A stretch of 64,000 nt of DNA from an uncultured Porphyromonadaceae bacterium (GTDB taxonomy: Bacteria; Bacteroidota; Bacteroidia; Bacteroidales; Muribaculaceae): contig UQER01000001.1 in assembly GCA_900540205.1 (NCBI GenBank), forward strand, positions 117,317 to 181,316, in the 5' to 3' direction. A program made the translations under genes and the position numbers. How positions within the stretch are numbered: position 1 is the first letter of the stretch; each line of letters opens with the position of its first letter. The notes under the pieces are model-generated. The model was given only the letters and a program-made list of their open reading frames with translations, did no database searches and had not been told where the DNA came from. This document shows positions 43,605-51,488 of the stretch, one piece after another.

Positions 43605-46600
43605 CTACGACAAGACGCACCTCCGCAACATGGCGGCGATCGGTACGCGCATAGACCGCATCTTCAAGAAAGCTGCCGAGGAAGCAGCCAAGATTGGTGT
43701 GTCCATAAAATCCCCCCTGCCCGAAGACCGCATTTTCAGCTTCGATGATTACCCAGCGACCAAAAAGCAGATCGAGCGACTTATGACCGCCCTGCAAGAG
43801 TCGATGGAGACAGCCATCGTGAACGGAGTGCGGTCTTCGTGGACATTGAGCAACAACAAGAACAATGCCCTCGTGTCGCGCATTTTCGGAGGCCGTGTCG
43901 GCGATTTGAGCAAGGAACAACACCGACGTTACTTCTCCACCAACGGAGCGGCTCTCGACGCGTTTCTGCAACGTAAGGCGCAAGGGTTGAACCTTTCCGA
44001 CAAGGTGTGGAGATATGCTGAATCATTCAAACGAGAGATAGAGCTGGGTCTTGACTTGGGAATTCGCACCGGGGAAAGCGCGGCGCAAATGTCTCGAAGC
44101 CTCCGACAGTACCTACAGCACCCCGACAAGCTGTTCAGACGGGTGCGGGACCAGCATGGCAATCTCAAGCTCTCCAAGGCGGCGCGAGACTACCATCCCG
44201 GACGCGGTGTTTACAGAAGCAGCTACAAGAACGCCCGGAGACTTGCCTGTACCGAGACCAACATGGCATACCGCACAAGCGACCATTTACGCTGGCAGCA
44301 GATGGAATTCGTGGTGGGCATCGAAATCAAACTGAGCAATAACCACACGCTGAACGGAGTGCCGCTGACCGACATCTGCGACACTCTCGCCGGACGCTAC
44401 CCCAAAGACTTCAAATTCGTGGGCTGGCATCCCCACTGCCGCTGCCACGTCGTGACGGTTCTTAAGACCGATGACGAGATGGCGGAGGACACTCAGCGGA
44501 TACTTGCCGGAGAGCAGCCGAAGAAAGGATCTGTAAACACCGTGCGCGACGTTCCTGACGCTTTCAAAGGCTGGGTGGAAGAACACGCCAACCGCATAGA
44601 GATGAGTGGAAATTTGCCCTATTTTCTTAAAGATAACCGCAAGATAATAAGCAATCTTTTAACTGAGAAAATGCCTCAATTAATCGCAGGAACAGGCGAC
44701 CCCATATTTGATTATATCGAAAACTACAACCTACCCAAGTCTATTCGGGACAGATTCGAGCTGTACAACAGCCTCAAGTCTTTCAATGACTTCAAAATGT
44801 TCTTTGCCGAGCGTGGCATTGAGCTTTCAACCGACTTTGAAGAATTATTAGATAAAGCAGACGAATACTTTGAACCGATTGCTTTACAGTGCAGAAAATT
44901 ATCAATAGCATACGATACATACACGAATTTGTTAGGGAAAGATTGCCTAAAATCTCTAAAGCGAATCAACCTCTTTGATAATGGAGAAGACATGGGCAGT
45001 GCACAAGCAGCATATTTTTATAATATGATTGGCGAGAAAGACCCTTGGGCTGGCGTACTGAGAATTCGAACTAACAATCTCAATGGACATACAGCATTCC
45101 ATGAATTGGCTCATGTGATACAAGATTCTGTTAAACTAAGGGGCGAAGATGCTGTGATTGCAGCTTCACGCATTATTAAGGAGTGCGGCTTAGATAAATC
45201 CGTAGGGGCGTATTTCGGGGCTTCTGCTTACGCAATGGAAGCAGAGAGAATGGCGGACGCTTTTGCAAATGTTTTCACGCGCAAAAAAATGAGCAAAGAG
45301 TTTGAATTCTTTACGGAAGTAAGGAAATACTTGCGCCATCCTCAAAATGAAATAAAGACAATCGAGGAAATAGCAATCAAAAGACACGCCAATAGAGACG
45401 TAGCCAAAATTCAAAAGACATGGAATGCCCGTCGCATAGCCAACATCGAGGATGCTGCCAAAAAGGGGCTTTTCCCCAAGGAATGCCTGAAAGGGCTCTC
45501 CGCAATGAAACTACCAGAATTCAACGCCCGAATTGCATACCTTCAGAAAACCGCGCAGCGACACGCAGCAAGGTCTCCGCAGGACATCGAGGACATCAAG
45601 AAAGCATGGAAAGCCAAGCTCACGAGAGACAAAAACACGCGCATCATGGCGGACAATGTTCTCAAGCTACGCTCCGAATATCCCCTCGACGTGGACTTCT
45701 CCGCGCTTGAGAAAATCATCGCAGACAACAATCTCACGAAGCTGCGAGAGGAAGCTCGGAACGTGGCACAGGTAATCAAGACGATCCGCGCAGAGGAAAA
45801 GATGCTCTCCGACATCATCCCGGAGGTTCACGAATGGCACAAGTCATTCAACCTCGAAAGTCTTAAGGCGGTTAAGACCTCAATCCTTAGCAAACTTGAC
45901 GAATTCAAAGCAAAGGGATGGGGAGACTTCGATACCAAGACAAATCTCGGACATCTCAAGCACAGCCTCGAATGGCAAGCCAACTATATGGCTACCAAAG
46001 GACAGCTCAAGTATTCGACATGGGAGGTGGCGCAGAAATCCTACCTCAAGCTCGTGGACAAGGCGCAGGACTTGCTCGATTGGGAAAATATCGAGACGGA
46101 CATCGAATTGCTTAAAGCCTTTAAGACCAAGAGTAAAGAATTTGGAAATCTACTCAACAACGCAATTGCAGCACAAGCGGCAGGGGACAAAGCAAAAGCC
46201 CAACTATGGGTCTATAACGCCGGACTCAAGAAAGACCAACTCGAAGCCGCGAAAGCAAAGGCAGCAGCTGCGAGAGCCGCTAAAAAGGCAGCTGCATCGA
46301 CCGAAGCACCTGTTAGCTTTGGAGACGAGTGCTTCACAGAATCTCGTCGCAAGGCTGCTAAGATATTCAGAGACGCGATGGAAGCAGAAAGCAGTGAGTT
46401 ATTCGATGAAGCGTCCCGACTTTACCAAGCCGCGACAGACGCATTCAAAGAAGCTGCTGAAGACTATACAGAAGCATCGGGCTATCTTACGAAATGGCTG
46501 CGAGGGCTTGACGGCTACCTCGAATCGAGCCTGAGCTATGCGCAAAAGGCGGAATTCCACACAAGGGAATTGTCAAGGATAATCGGACAGGCGACGCTCA

Positions 46601-47205
46601 AACGAGATATGTGGCTGTATCGAGATGAGCGAGCCGCATTCTTGGCATTGAAAGCCGGAGGATTAGACCCGGACACCCTACAGGCGCAAATCAAGGAGTA
46701 CGCCCGTAAAATAACTGCACGATACAAAGCCGCAGGACGCATGACAGCCAAGAGAACGAAAGAACTTGAGGAAAAGATTGCGTGGTTCACGGATTGGAGA
46801 GCAAGACAGCTTGTCGGGAAAAAAGGCATCGATCCGTCGATCCTTTCATGCGGTTCTCACGAACAGCACAGATTCAATGGAACAGGCGGAGACAACCGAT
46901 TCGGCAGACCAAAGGTTCGCCTTGAGATTTACTGCCCAAAAGGAACGCAAGCCTTGTATGCCGCTCCATTCAATCACTACAACCGCAAGGTTACGAGTGG
47001 CAGATTTTGGGATGGAACGAGCCACACTATCTCAATCCACGAAGCAGAGGTATTCTTGCAGCGAGACACAGAATTCAGAATCGTATCTGCAAGATGGGAC
47101 GCTAAAGAAGACCGATGGTTCGTTAAAGTTGAGGTCATAGGACACAGAGCGCGTGACTTCGAGATGCAATCCACGCCAAGAGGTTACAAAGCTAAGTTTA
47201 AATAA
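43588..47205 (+). CDS. MuF head protein fused to metallopeptidase-like and ADP-ribosyltransferase-like domains
   Basis: 1205 residues, about three times a plain MuF protein. Residues 1-300 are the phage Mu gpF/SPP1 gp7-like minor head domain, with ARRLACTETNMAYR (216-229) and the closing WHPHCRCHVV (280-289). Residues of about 340-620 form a separate module with the zinc motif HELAH (505-509) in HTAFHELAHVIQD, and a downstream MEAERMADAFANVF that could supply the third ligand. Residues 620-1080 are long charged and Ala-rich helices. The C-terminus (about 1084-1175) resembles ADP-ribosyltransferase exoenzymes: a degenerate SxS-like ILSCGS, the strand RLEIYCPKGTQALY, and an ExE-type EAEVFLQRDTEFRIV. 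MuF proteins enter the head in few copies and can carry toxin domains. Here the peptidase may release the toxin. The ART call needs structural confirmation. Confidence 0.8.
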   Translation: MPKPTDYDKTHLRNMAAIGTRIDRIFKKAAEEAAKIGVSIKSPLPEDRIFSFDDYPATKKQIERLMTALQESMETAIVNGVRSSWTLSNNKNNALVSRIFGGRVGDLSKEQHRRYFSTNGAALDAFLQRKAQGLNLSDKVWRYAESFKREIELGLDLGIRTGESAAQMSRSLRQYLQHPDKLFRRVRDQHGNLKLSKAARDYHPGRGVYRSSYKNARRLACTETNMAYRTSDHLRWQQMEFVVGIEIKLSNNHTLNGVPLTDICDTLAGRYPKDFKFVGWHPHCRCHVVTVLKTDDEMAEDTQRILAGEQPKKGSVNTVRDVPDAFKGWVEEHANRIEMSGNLPYFLKDNRKIISNLLTEKMPQLIAGTGDPIFDYIENYNLPKSIRDRFELYNSLKSFNDFKMFFAERGIELSTDFEELLDKADEYFEPIALQCRKLSIAYDTYTNLLGKDCLKSLKRINLFDNGEDMGSAQAAYFYNMIGEKDPWAGVLRIRTNNLNGHTAFHELAHVIQDSVKLRGEDAVIAASRIIKECGLDKSVGAYFGASAYAMEAERMADAFANVFTRKKMSKEFEFFTEVRKYLRHPQNEIKTIEEIAIKRHANRDVAKIQKTWNARRIANIEDAAKKGLFPKECLKGLSAMKLPEFNARIAYLQKTAQRHAARSPQDIEDIKKAWKAKLTRDKNTRIMADNVLKLRSEYPLDVDFSALEKIIADNNLTKLREEARNVAQVIKTIRAEEKMLSDIIPEVHEWHKSFNLESLKAVKTSILSKLDEFKAKGWGDFDTKTNLGHLKHSLEWQANYMATKGQLKYSTWEVAQKSYLKLVDKAQDLLDWENIETDIELLKAFKTKSKEFGNLLNNAIAAQAAGDKAKAQLWVYNAGLKKDQLEAAKAKAAAARAAKKAAASTEAPVSFGDECFTESRRKAAKIFRDAMEAESSELFDEASRLYQAATDAFKEAAEDYTEASGYLTKWLRGLDGYLESSLSYAQKAEFHTRELSRIIGQATLKRDMWLYRDERAAFLALKAGGLDPDTLQAQIKEYARKITARYKAAGRMTAKRTKELEEKIAWFTDWRARQLVGKKGIDPSILSCGSHEQHRFNGTGGDNRFGRPKVRLEIYCPKGTQALYAAPFNHYNRKVTSGRFWDGTSHTISIHEAEVFLQRDTEFRIVSARWDAKEDRWFVKVEVIGHRARDFEMQSTPRGYKAKFK

Positions 47206-47210
47206 CAGCA

Positions 47211-47249
47211 ACGAGGACGGAAGCAATACAGCAACCGTCCTCGTTTTTT
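47211..47249 (+). terminator. Rho-independent terminator after the MuF gene
   Basis: ACGAGGACGG (47211-47220) pairs perfectly with CCGTCCTCGT (47235-47244), followed by TTTTT. It closes the packaging/head operon 5 bp after the MuF stop, so the capsid genes beyond the island need their own promoter. Confidence 0.85.
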
Positions 47250-47260
47250 GCTTGATGGAA

Positions 47261-47602
47261 TCAGAGACTCGCACTCTTCCAGTCCGTGTAGAAGCGTACC
47301 CAATCCCCGGAGGATGCAACGCCCTCATTCCAATGCTGGAGCAACCGGTAGAGCGCAGCCTTAAGCCCGATCCACACACCGTCTGACTTCTCGAAGTCGA
47401 GCAGCCCGGCGGCACGGTACTCGTCCATGATTTCGGCGGATTTTTCCGAAAGGGTCTCGGTTTTAGCATCCGCGATTTCACGCCCTACCCAATCACGCTC
47501 TGTTTGCCACAGGAAAGAGGGAACGCCGGACGTGAAAGGGTTTGCCTTTTCGCCCTTGTAGTAGCGGCAACAGCGCAACAATTCATCACGATTTAAGTCC
47601 AT
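47261..47602 (-). CDS. Hypothetical protein coupled to the ADP-ribosylglycohydrolase
   Basis: 113 residues from the ATG at 47600-47602 (MDLNRDELLRCCRYYKGE); the frame opens at 47629 but that start lies further inside the hydrolase gene. The start overlaps the end of the hydrolase gene by 17 bp, so the two are probably translated together. The sequence is helical with several Trp residues. No family is recognised. It could assist immunity to the MuF toxin, but only position suggests this. Confidence 0.6.
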   Translation of the reverse strand: MDLNRDELLRCCRYYKGEKANPFTSGVPSFLWQTERDWVGREIADAKTETLSEKSAEIMDEYRAAGLLDFEKSDGVWIGLKAALYRLLQHWNEGVASSGDWVRFYTDWKSASL

Positions 47603-48377
47603 TTTTATAGCGATGTTCAAATTTAACAATCACGTCAAGCATCTCAGCCGGGAGCATCGACAGAGCCTTCTCCCGGATATCGTCGGGAATCCCCCAGCGA
47701 GCCTCGGCAAGAGAACCGACAATCGCTGCGAGAGTGTCCGAATCGCCACCCCAAAGAACAGCCCGCCGAATGGCATCTTCAAACCCTGCTGATTGCAGGA
47801 GGATATGGAAAGCGAGAGGAACACAACCCTGACACGTCTCGTCAAAGACACCACGCGCAGGAAGATGCGTCCTCCAATTCCACTCATATCCATAATTCTC
47901 GGAGACAAGACCGAAAACATCAAAGGAATCCGGCGCATTGCCAAACTCGCGGAAATTGAAGATAGCACGAGCCACGACGGAAGCTCCGATAAGTCCCTCC
48001 ACATGGTTGTGGGTCGGAGCAGCCGAAGCCAACGCAGCCCGGAGCGTCGCCGCTTCCGAACTGAACGCCCACCCGACAGGAGAAACACGCATTGCAGCAC
48101 CGTTGCCGAAAGAGTTATAGGGTTGCGGATTTTCAGAGTGCAGCCACGCATTGAACGAGCCACCATAACCGCCCATCGGATTGGGATACTTGCGACCCCA
48201 ACGCTGGAGCGCAGACCCGAAGCCCTCCCCGGAGACGAGCGCATCAGCGACAGCTATCGTGCAGACGGTATCGTCCGTGAAAGAGCTGCGCTTCGAGAAC
48301 AGAGGGAAGCGAGGATTTGAGGTGTTGGCGAATTCATAAGGCGAGCCAACGATGTCGCCGATTATTGCTCCTAACAT
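47586..48377 (-). CDS. ADP-ribosylglycohydrolase (DraG/ARH family)
   Basis: A 263-residue, full-length ARH-fold enzyme. Metal-binding signatures are present: IGDIVGSPYE (6-15), FTDDT (33-37), GNGAAMR (91-97) and GGDSDT (210-215), supplying the acidic residues for two Mg ions. The family removes ADP-ribose from modified proteins. The gene ends 381 bp from the stop of the ART-bearing MuF gene, convergent with it, and has its own promoter-like sequence, so it could be made in the lysogen while MuF is late. The simplest reading is immunity or reversal of the MuF ADP-ribosylation. A general host-modulating role is the alternative. Confidence 0.88.
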   Translation of the reverse strand: MLGAIIGDIVGSPYEFANTSNPRFPLFSKRSSFTDDTVCTIAVADALVSGEGFGSALQRWGRKYPNPMGGYGGSFNAWLHSENPQPYNSFGNGAAMRVSPVGWAFSSEAATLRAALASAAPTHNHVEGLIGASVVARAIFNFREFGNAPDSFDVFGLVSENYGYEWNWRTHLPARGVFDETCQGCVPLAFHILLQSAGFEDAIRRAVLWGGDSDTLAAIVGSLAEARWGIPDDIREKALSMLPAEMLDVIVKFEHRYKNGLKS

Positions 48378-48400
48378 AAGCAGTTCAGAGATTTAGATTA

Positions 48401-48408
48401 CAAAGTTA
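48401..48408 (-). promoter_or_regulatory. -7 box for the ADP-ribosylglycohydrolase gene
   Basis: TAACTTTG on the minus strand (plus 48401-48408) matches TAnnTTTG, 24 bp upstream of the start codon. The -33 position has only a TCG-like match. It would let the hydrolase be expressed apart from the upstream small genes. Confidence 0.45.
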
Positions 48409-48434
48409 AGTAATAGTTCGAGAATACGACGAAA

Positions 48435-48680
48435 TTAGATCCATTTATGACGCTTTGAGACAACAGGCTCACGCTTGATGATGCAACGCTTTCCTGCAAA
48501 GGCTGCGCCGTCCGGAACTTTGAGGTTGTAGAGATGGCCGAGGGTACAGCCTATCTGCTCCACGGAGAAGACCTCGTAGATGGCGGCAAGCGACGAAAAC
48601 AGGAAATATCGCTGTCGGGGCTTGTCGGCAAAGGGCGCTGCGAAGAACAGCACCCCATAAACATAACGACCGAATGGCAT
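48435..48680 (-). CDS. Small hypothetical protein
   Basis: 81 residues from the ATG at 48678-48680 (MPFGRYVYGVLFFAAPFADKP), overlapping the upstream stop in a TAATG junction. A basic C-terminus (KREPVVSKRHKWI) follows a beta-rich body. Function unknown. Confidence 0.55.
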   Translation of the reverse strand: MPFGRYVYGVLFFAAPFADKPRQRYFLFSSLAAIYEVFSVEQIGCTLGHLYNLKVPDGAAFAGKRCIIKREPVVSKRHKWI

Positions 48681-49021
48681 TAGACAGCAGGTATCAAAGA
48701 ATTCTGAATATGGATAGCCACCCACCGAAGCTCGTCCTCGGTCAGAGCGACACCCGGATAGAATTCCCGGCAGAGCTCAGTGTCAGGGCGATCCCCTACA
48801 GGAGTGCGGAGAAAGTCATGGAGACCGCAGATGGGTTTAAAGATTCCCTCCTCCGAAAGAGGCAGAACGATATCCGAGGGGTCGAGGTCTGCAGCAATGG
48901 CAAGAGCCATGACAGCCTCGGTGGTCTTTTCTGCCCAGTCCTCGAAGACTTCAGCAGGGTTGTAATGCTTCCAAAGCCAATTCTCGAAGCGGAGCATTTC
49001 AAGATTACGCAGTTCTTTCAT
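48680..49021 (-). CDS. Hypothetical protein of the inverted island
   Basis: 113 residues (MKELRNLEMLRFENWLWKHYN), acidic and helical, coupled by overlapping stop/start codons to both neighbours. No family is recognised. Confidence 0.6.
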   Translation of the reverse strand: MKELRNLEMLRFENWLWKHYNPAEVFEDWAEKTTEAVMALAIAADLDPSDIVLPLSEEGIFKPICGLHDFLRTPVGDRPDTELCREFYPGVALTEDELRWVAIHIQNSLIPAV

Positions 49022-49227
49022 TTTACAGTACGGTTAATGGGTTCGACATTGAAGCGAGAACGGACATCCACGAGGATGCAGCCGGAGACATTCGAGTCCG
49101 GGCAGAAGATGCAGAGACACGACATGAGCGGAATCCAAGAGAACGCCACGCTCGGATAACTGAGGGCGAGAAACTCGCAGAGGGAAGCGAGTAGGTAATG
49201 GTCGGTGGTTTTGTATTGCAGAAGCAT
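49018..49227 (-). CDS. Small cysteine-containing hypothetical protein
   Basis: 69 residues (MLLQYKTTDHYLLASLCEFLA). Its stop overlaps the next start in an ATGA junction, which supports that it is a real gene despite its size. It has a hydrophobic middle with several cysteines. Function unknown. Confidence 0.5.
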   Translation of the reverse strand: MLLQYKTTDHYLLASLCEFLALSYPSVAFSWIPLMSCLCIFCPDSNVSGCILVDVRSRFNVEPINRTVK

Positions 49228-49269
49228 ATCTGAAGAATTTGAGGGGCGACCCGGAAGCCGCCCCGGTTT

Positions 49270-49635
49270 TTATTTCCAATTTTTAGCAACTTCTTCGAAT
49301 TCCTGATACACACCGTCCCGGAGAAAAAGCATATCGCCCGAACCGTCTCCCCACCAATCGGTGACATGAGACAGATGGCGACCAACTCCATCATTCGGGC
49401 AGAGCTTCTTGTAGATGGAGCGGAACATGGCGGAGATTTTACGACCTTTGAAATGACCGCCTCGATGAGCGTCATTCGTGCAATAGCCATAGCAGTGGAC
49501 GGTCTCCACGTTTCCGGCATCATCAAGGAACTCATTGTCGCAGTCACCCCATGCGCCGTAGCGGATAGTGTCGAGGAGCAGAACAACTTCCTCCCCGGAA
49601 AGTACATCGATAATTTTTTGAGCTGTTGAATTCAT
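49270..49635 (-). CDS. Hypothetical protein of the inverted island
   Basis: 121 residues (MNSTAQKIIDVLSGEEVVLLL), rich in Gly, Asp, His and Trp towards the end (CPNDGVGRHLSHVTDWWGDG). Similar soluble proteins occur in Bacteroidales phages, but no function is known to me. Confidence 0.6.
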   Translation of the reverse strand: MNSTAQKIIDVLSGEEVVLLLDTIRYGAWGDCDNEFLDDAGNVETVHCYGYCTNDAHRGGHFKGRKISAMFRSIYKKLCPNDGVGRHLSHVTDWWGDGSGDMLFLRDGVYQEFEEVAKNWK

Positions 49636-49658
49636 AACAGAGAGTTAAAAAGGGTAGA

Positions 49659-49904
49659 TTACTTGCGATAGAAAGAGAACTTGATACCACGGCGGAGCTT
49701 GCAGTGGGTAACATCGTTGTTGATGTCGCGCTCGGCACGACCGACAAACTTGTAGAACAGCTCCTCCCCGATAAGGGCAATCGCGCCGGACACGCCGACC
49801 AACACGTTCAGCTTGTCGCCGGAGGGCGAAAGACCGTTGACCTTGATGAGATAGTTGCGGTTGATATAGGAGGAGGGATAAAGGGAAGCAGTTGCAGATG
49901 CCAT
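49659..49904 (-). CDS. First gene of the inverted island, hypothetical
   Basis: 81 residues from the ATG at 49902-49904 (MASATASLYPSSYINRNYLIK); the frame opens at 49949 but lies inside the promoter. It is beta-rich with a hydrophobic middle (VLVGVSGAIALIGEELFYK). It is first after the regulated promoter at 49954-50011. Confidence 0.55.
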   Translation of the reverse strand: MASATASLYPSSYINRNYLIKVNGLSPSGDKLNVLVGVSGAIALIGEELFYKFVGRAERDINNDVTHCKLRRGIKFSFYRK

Positions 49905-49953
49905 GATTTCAAGTTTTAGAGGGGCAGAACGCCCGTGGTTTATATTCACGACA

Positions 49954-50011
49954 CAAAGTTACATTAACTATTCGGTTAATACTTCATCTTTTGAGAGAAA
50001 AATTAACCGAA
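49954..50011 (-). promoter_or_regulatory. Minus-strand promoter with long inverted repeat operator
   Basis: TAACTTTG on the minus strand (plus 49954-49961) is a consensus -7 box 50 bp before the first island gene. A perfect 10-bp inverted repeat, TTCGGTTAAT (49971-49980) and ATTAACCGAA (50002-50011) with 21 bp between, covers the -33 region. It is a strong operator candidate for a dimeric regulator. Confidence 0.55.
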
Positions 50012-50113
50012 CGGTGTATTTTTAACAATTTAGTAGGGATTTCGCAAATATAGTATGTTGAATACATAGATAAGATGGTGCATAATTTTTTTCTCAAATT
50101 TTATATGCTTATA

Positions 50114-50145
50114 TTGTAAACACATTGATAAATATTGTATCTTTG
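50114..50145 (+). promoter_or_regulatory. Promoter of the capsid/tail operon
   Basis: TTG at 50114-50116, a 21-bp spacer and TATCTTTG at 50138-50145 match the Bacteroidetes consensus, 36 bp before the scaffold-like gene. It is needed because a terminator and the inverted island cut these genes off from the packaging operon. Confidence 0.7.
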
Positions 50146-50181
50146 CGAATTAACTAATCAGTATAGCATTACAACATCGCG

Positions 50182-50868
50182 ATGAAAAAAGAAATTCTTG
50201 AAGCTCTCACAACCAAATTTTCGGGGGTGTCAGTTTCCATTCTCGACAGGATAGCGACCAAGCTCGCGAAGACTGTCACAACCGCAGAACAGGTCAAGAC
50301 CGCAGTAGAGGGAGTGACCATTCAGCAGGTCATCGAAAGCTACGGAGACAGCCGTGCGACCGAGGCCTCCGACACCGCTCGTAAGAACGCGGTGCAGGAG
50401 TACGAGAGCCGCTACGGACTGAAAGACGGAGTGAAGACCACAACCACCACAACTGGGGGCGAGCAGCCGACAGGTGGCACCGCAACCAATCCGACAACCG
50501 GGGGCGAGGAAGTCCCTGTATGGGCGCAGAAACTGATTAACGACTTCGCCGAATTCAAGGCTTCCAAGACAACCGAAACCCGAACCCAGCAACTCAACGC
50601 CGTAATCGGCAAATTGCCCGAACCCATGCGCAAGGCTTATGAGCGACTCCCTCTCGACAAATATTCTGCCGAGGAGTTCAACACACTTATCGCAGACATC
50701 ACGACCGAGGTCGAGGGCATCGCTGACGATACGGCAGCGCAAGGGGCTGTCTTCGGCAAACCTTCCGCGTCAACAGGCGCACAGAACAAGACTGAACTCA
50801 CCGAAGCGCAGAAAGCTGCAATCTCACATCGAGAGGGCATCCCTGCCAACGGTAATCAGCCTTTCTAA
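50182..50868 (+). CDS. Scaffold-like head assembly protein
   Basis: 228 residues. A helical N-terminus (LEALTTKFSGVSVSILDRIAT) is followed by a Thr/Gly-rich linker (TTTTTTGGEQPTGGTAT) and a helical C-terminal half ending NGNQPF. Position just before the decoration-like and major capsid genes, charged helices and no conserved enzyme motif suggest a scaffolding protein that guides prohead formation. Assignment is by position. Confidence 0.6.
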   Translation: MKKEILEALTTKFSGVSVSILDRIATKLAKTVTTAEQVKTAVEGVTIQQVIESYGDSRATEASDTARKNAVQEYESRYGLKDGVKTTTTTTGGEQPTGGTATNPTTGGEEVPVWAQKLINDFAEFKASKTTETRTQQLNAVIGKLPEPMRKAYERLPLDKYSAEEFNTLIADITTEVEGIADDTAAQGAVFGKPSASTGAQNKTELTEAQKAAISHREGIPANGNQPF

Positions 50869-50893
50869 GTTTAACCCATCAACTCACTGAAGA

Positions 50894-51475
50894 ATGGCAA
50901 AAATGACCGTAAAGAAAAGACGCGATGACCAGACACCTCGCGTCTTCATCCACAAGACAGCCGACATTCGTGGTGGCGTTTCTGTGGCAGCTTCGGAACT
51001 CGGTGGAGACTATCTCCGTGAGGGCGCAATTCTGAGCGCACCCGTCGATGGCATCACTCACGTGGTCAAGACCGCCGAGGTCATCGCCGAAGTCGCAGCA
51101 GCCGACACGACCATCAAGGTCTCGAAGTTCCACAACTTCAAAGTCGGCGACTGCATCATGGTTGAACCCGGCAAAGTCGCACACAAAATCACAGCGATCG
51201 ACGAGACCAACAAGAAGTATGACACCCTCACGGTAAACACTGCACTCGGCGCAATTGCCCTCGGCGGTTTCATCGTCGAAGCCGCCGCAGAAGCGACAGG
51301 CGCAGAAAACAGCAAGTCGCAGCTCAAATATGAGCCGCAGTCCGTCAATGGCACCGGGCAACCTTTCGACCCCAAGTCGAACATCAGCACTGACGCATGG
51401 GTAATCGGTGTGACGCGCAACAACCCCGTCCCCGAATTCCTCATCGCCAAGCTGAAAGGAATCATCAATCTCTAA
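50894..51475 (+). CDS. Capsid decoration or head fibre-like protein
   Basis: 193 residues, beta-rich and Ala/Val/Gly-rich (DGITHVVKTAEVIAEVAAAD), with a structural-protein composition. It lies between the scaffold-like and major capsid genes, the usual place of a head decoration protein. No enzyme motif is visible. Confidence 0.65.
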   Translation: MAKMTVKKRRDDQTPRVFIHKTADIRGGVSVAASELGGDYLREGAILSAPVDGITHVVKTAEVIAEVAAADTTIKVSKFHNFKVGDCIMVEPGKVAHKITAIDETNKKYDTLTVNTALGAIALGGFIVEAAAEATGAENSKSQLKYEPQSVNGTGQPFDPKSNISTDAWVIGVTRNNPVPEFLIAKLKGIINL

Positions 51476-51488
51476 CCCCCGATAAGCA

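Noticed and set aside
45896..46534. A 212-codon plus-strand frame in the MuF gene
   Set aside because: Out-of-frame Arg/Ser/Gln-rich shadow of the long MuF frame, which is continuous and has recognisable domains at both ends.
47793..48320. A 175-codon plus-strand frame
   Set aside because: Antisense to the ADP-ribosylglycohydrolase gene, whose metal motifs are intact.
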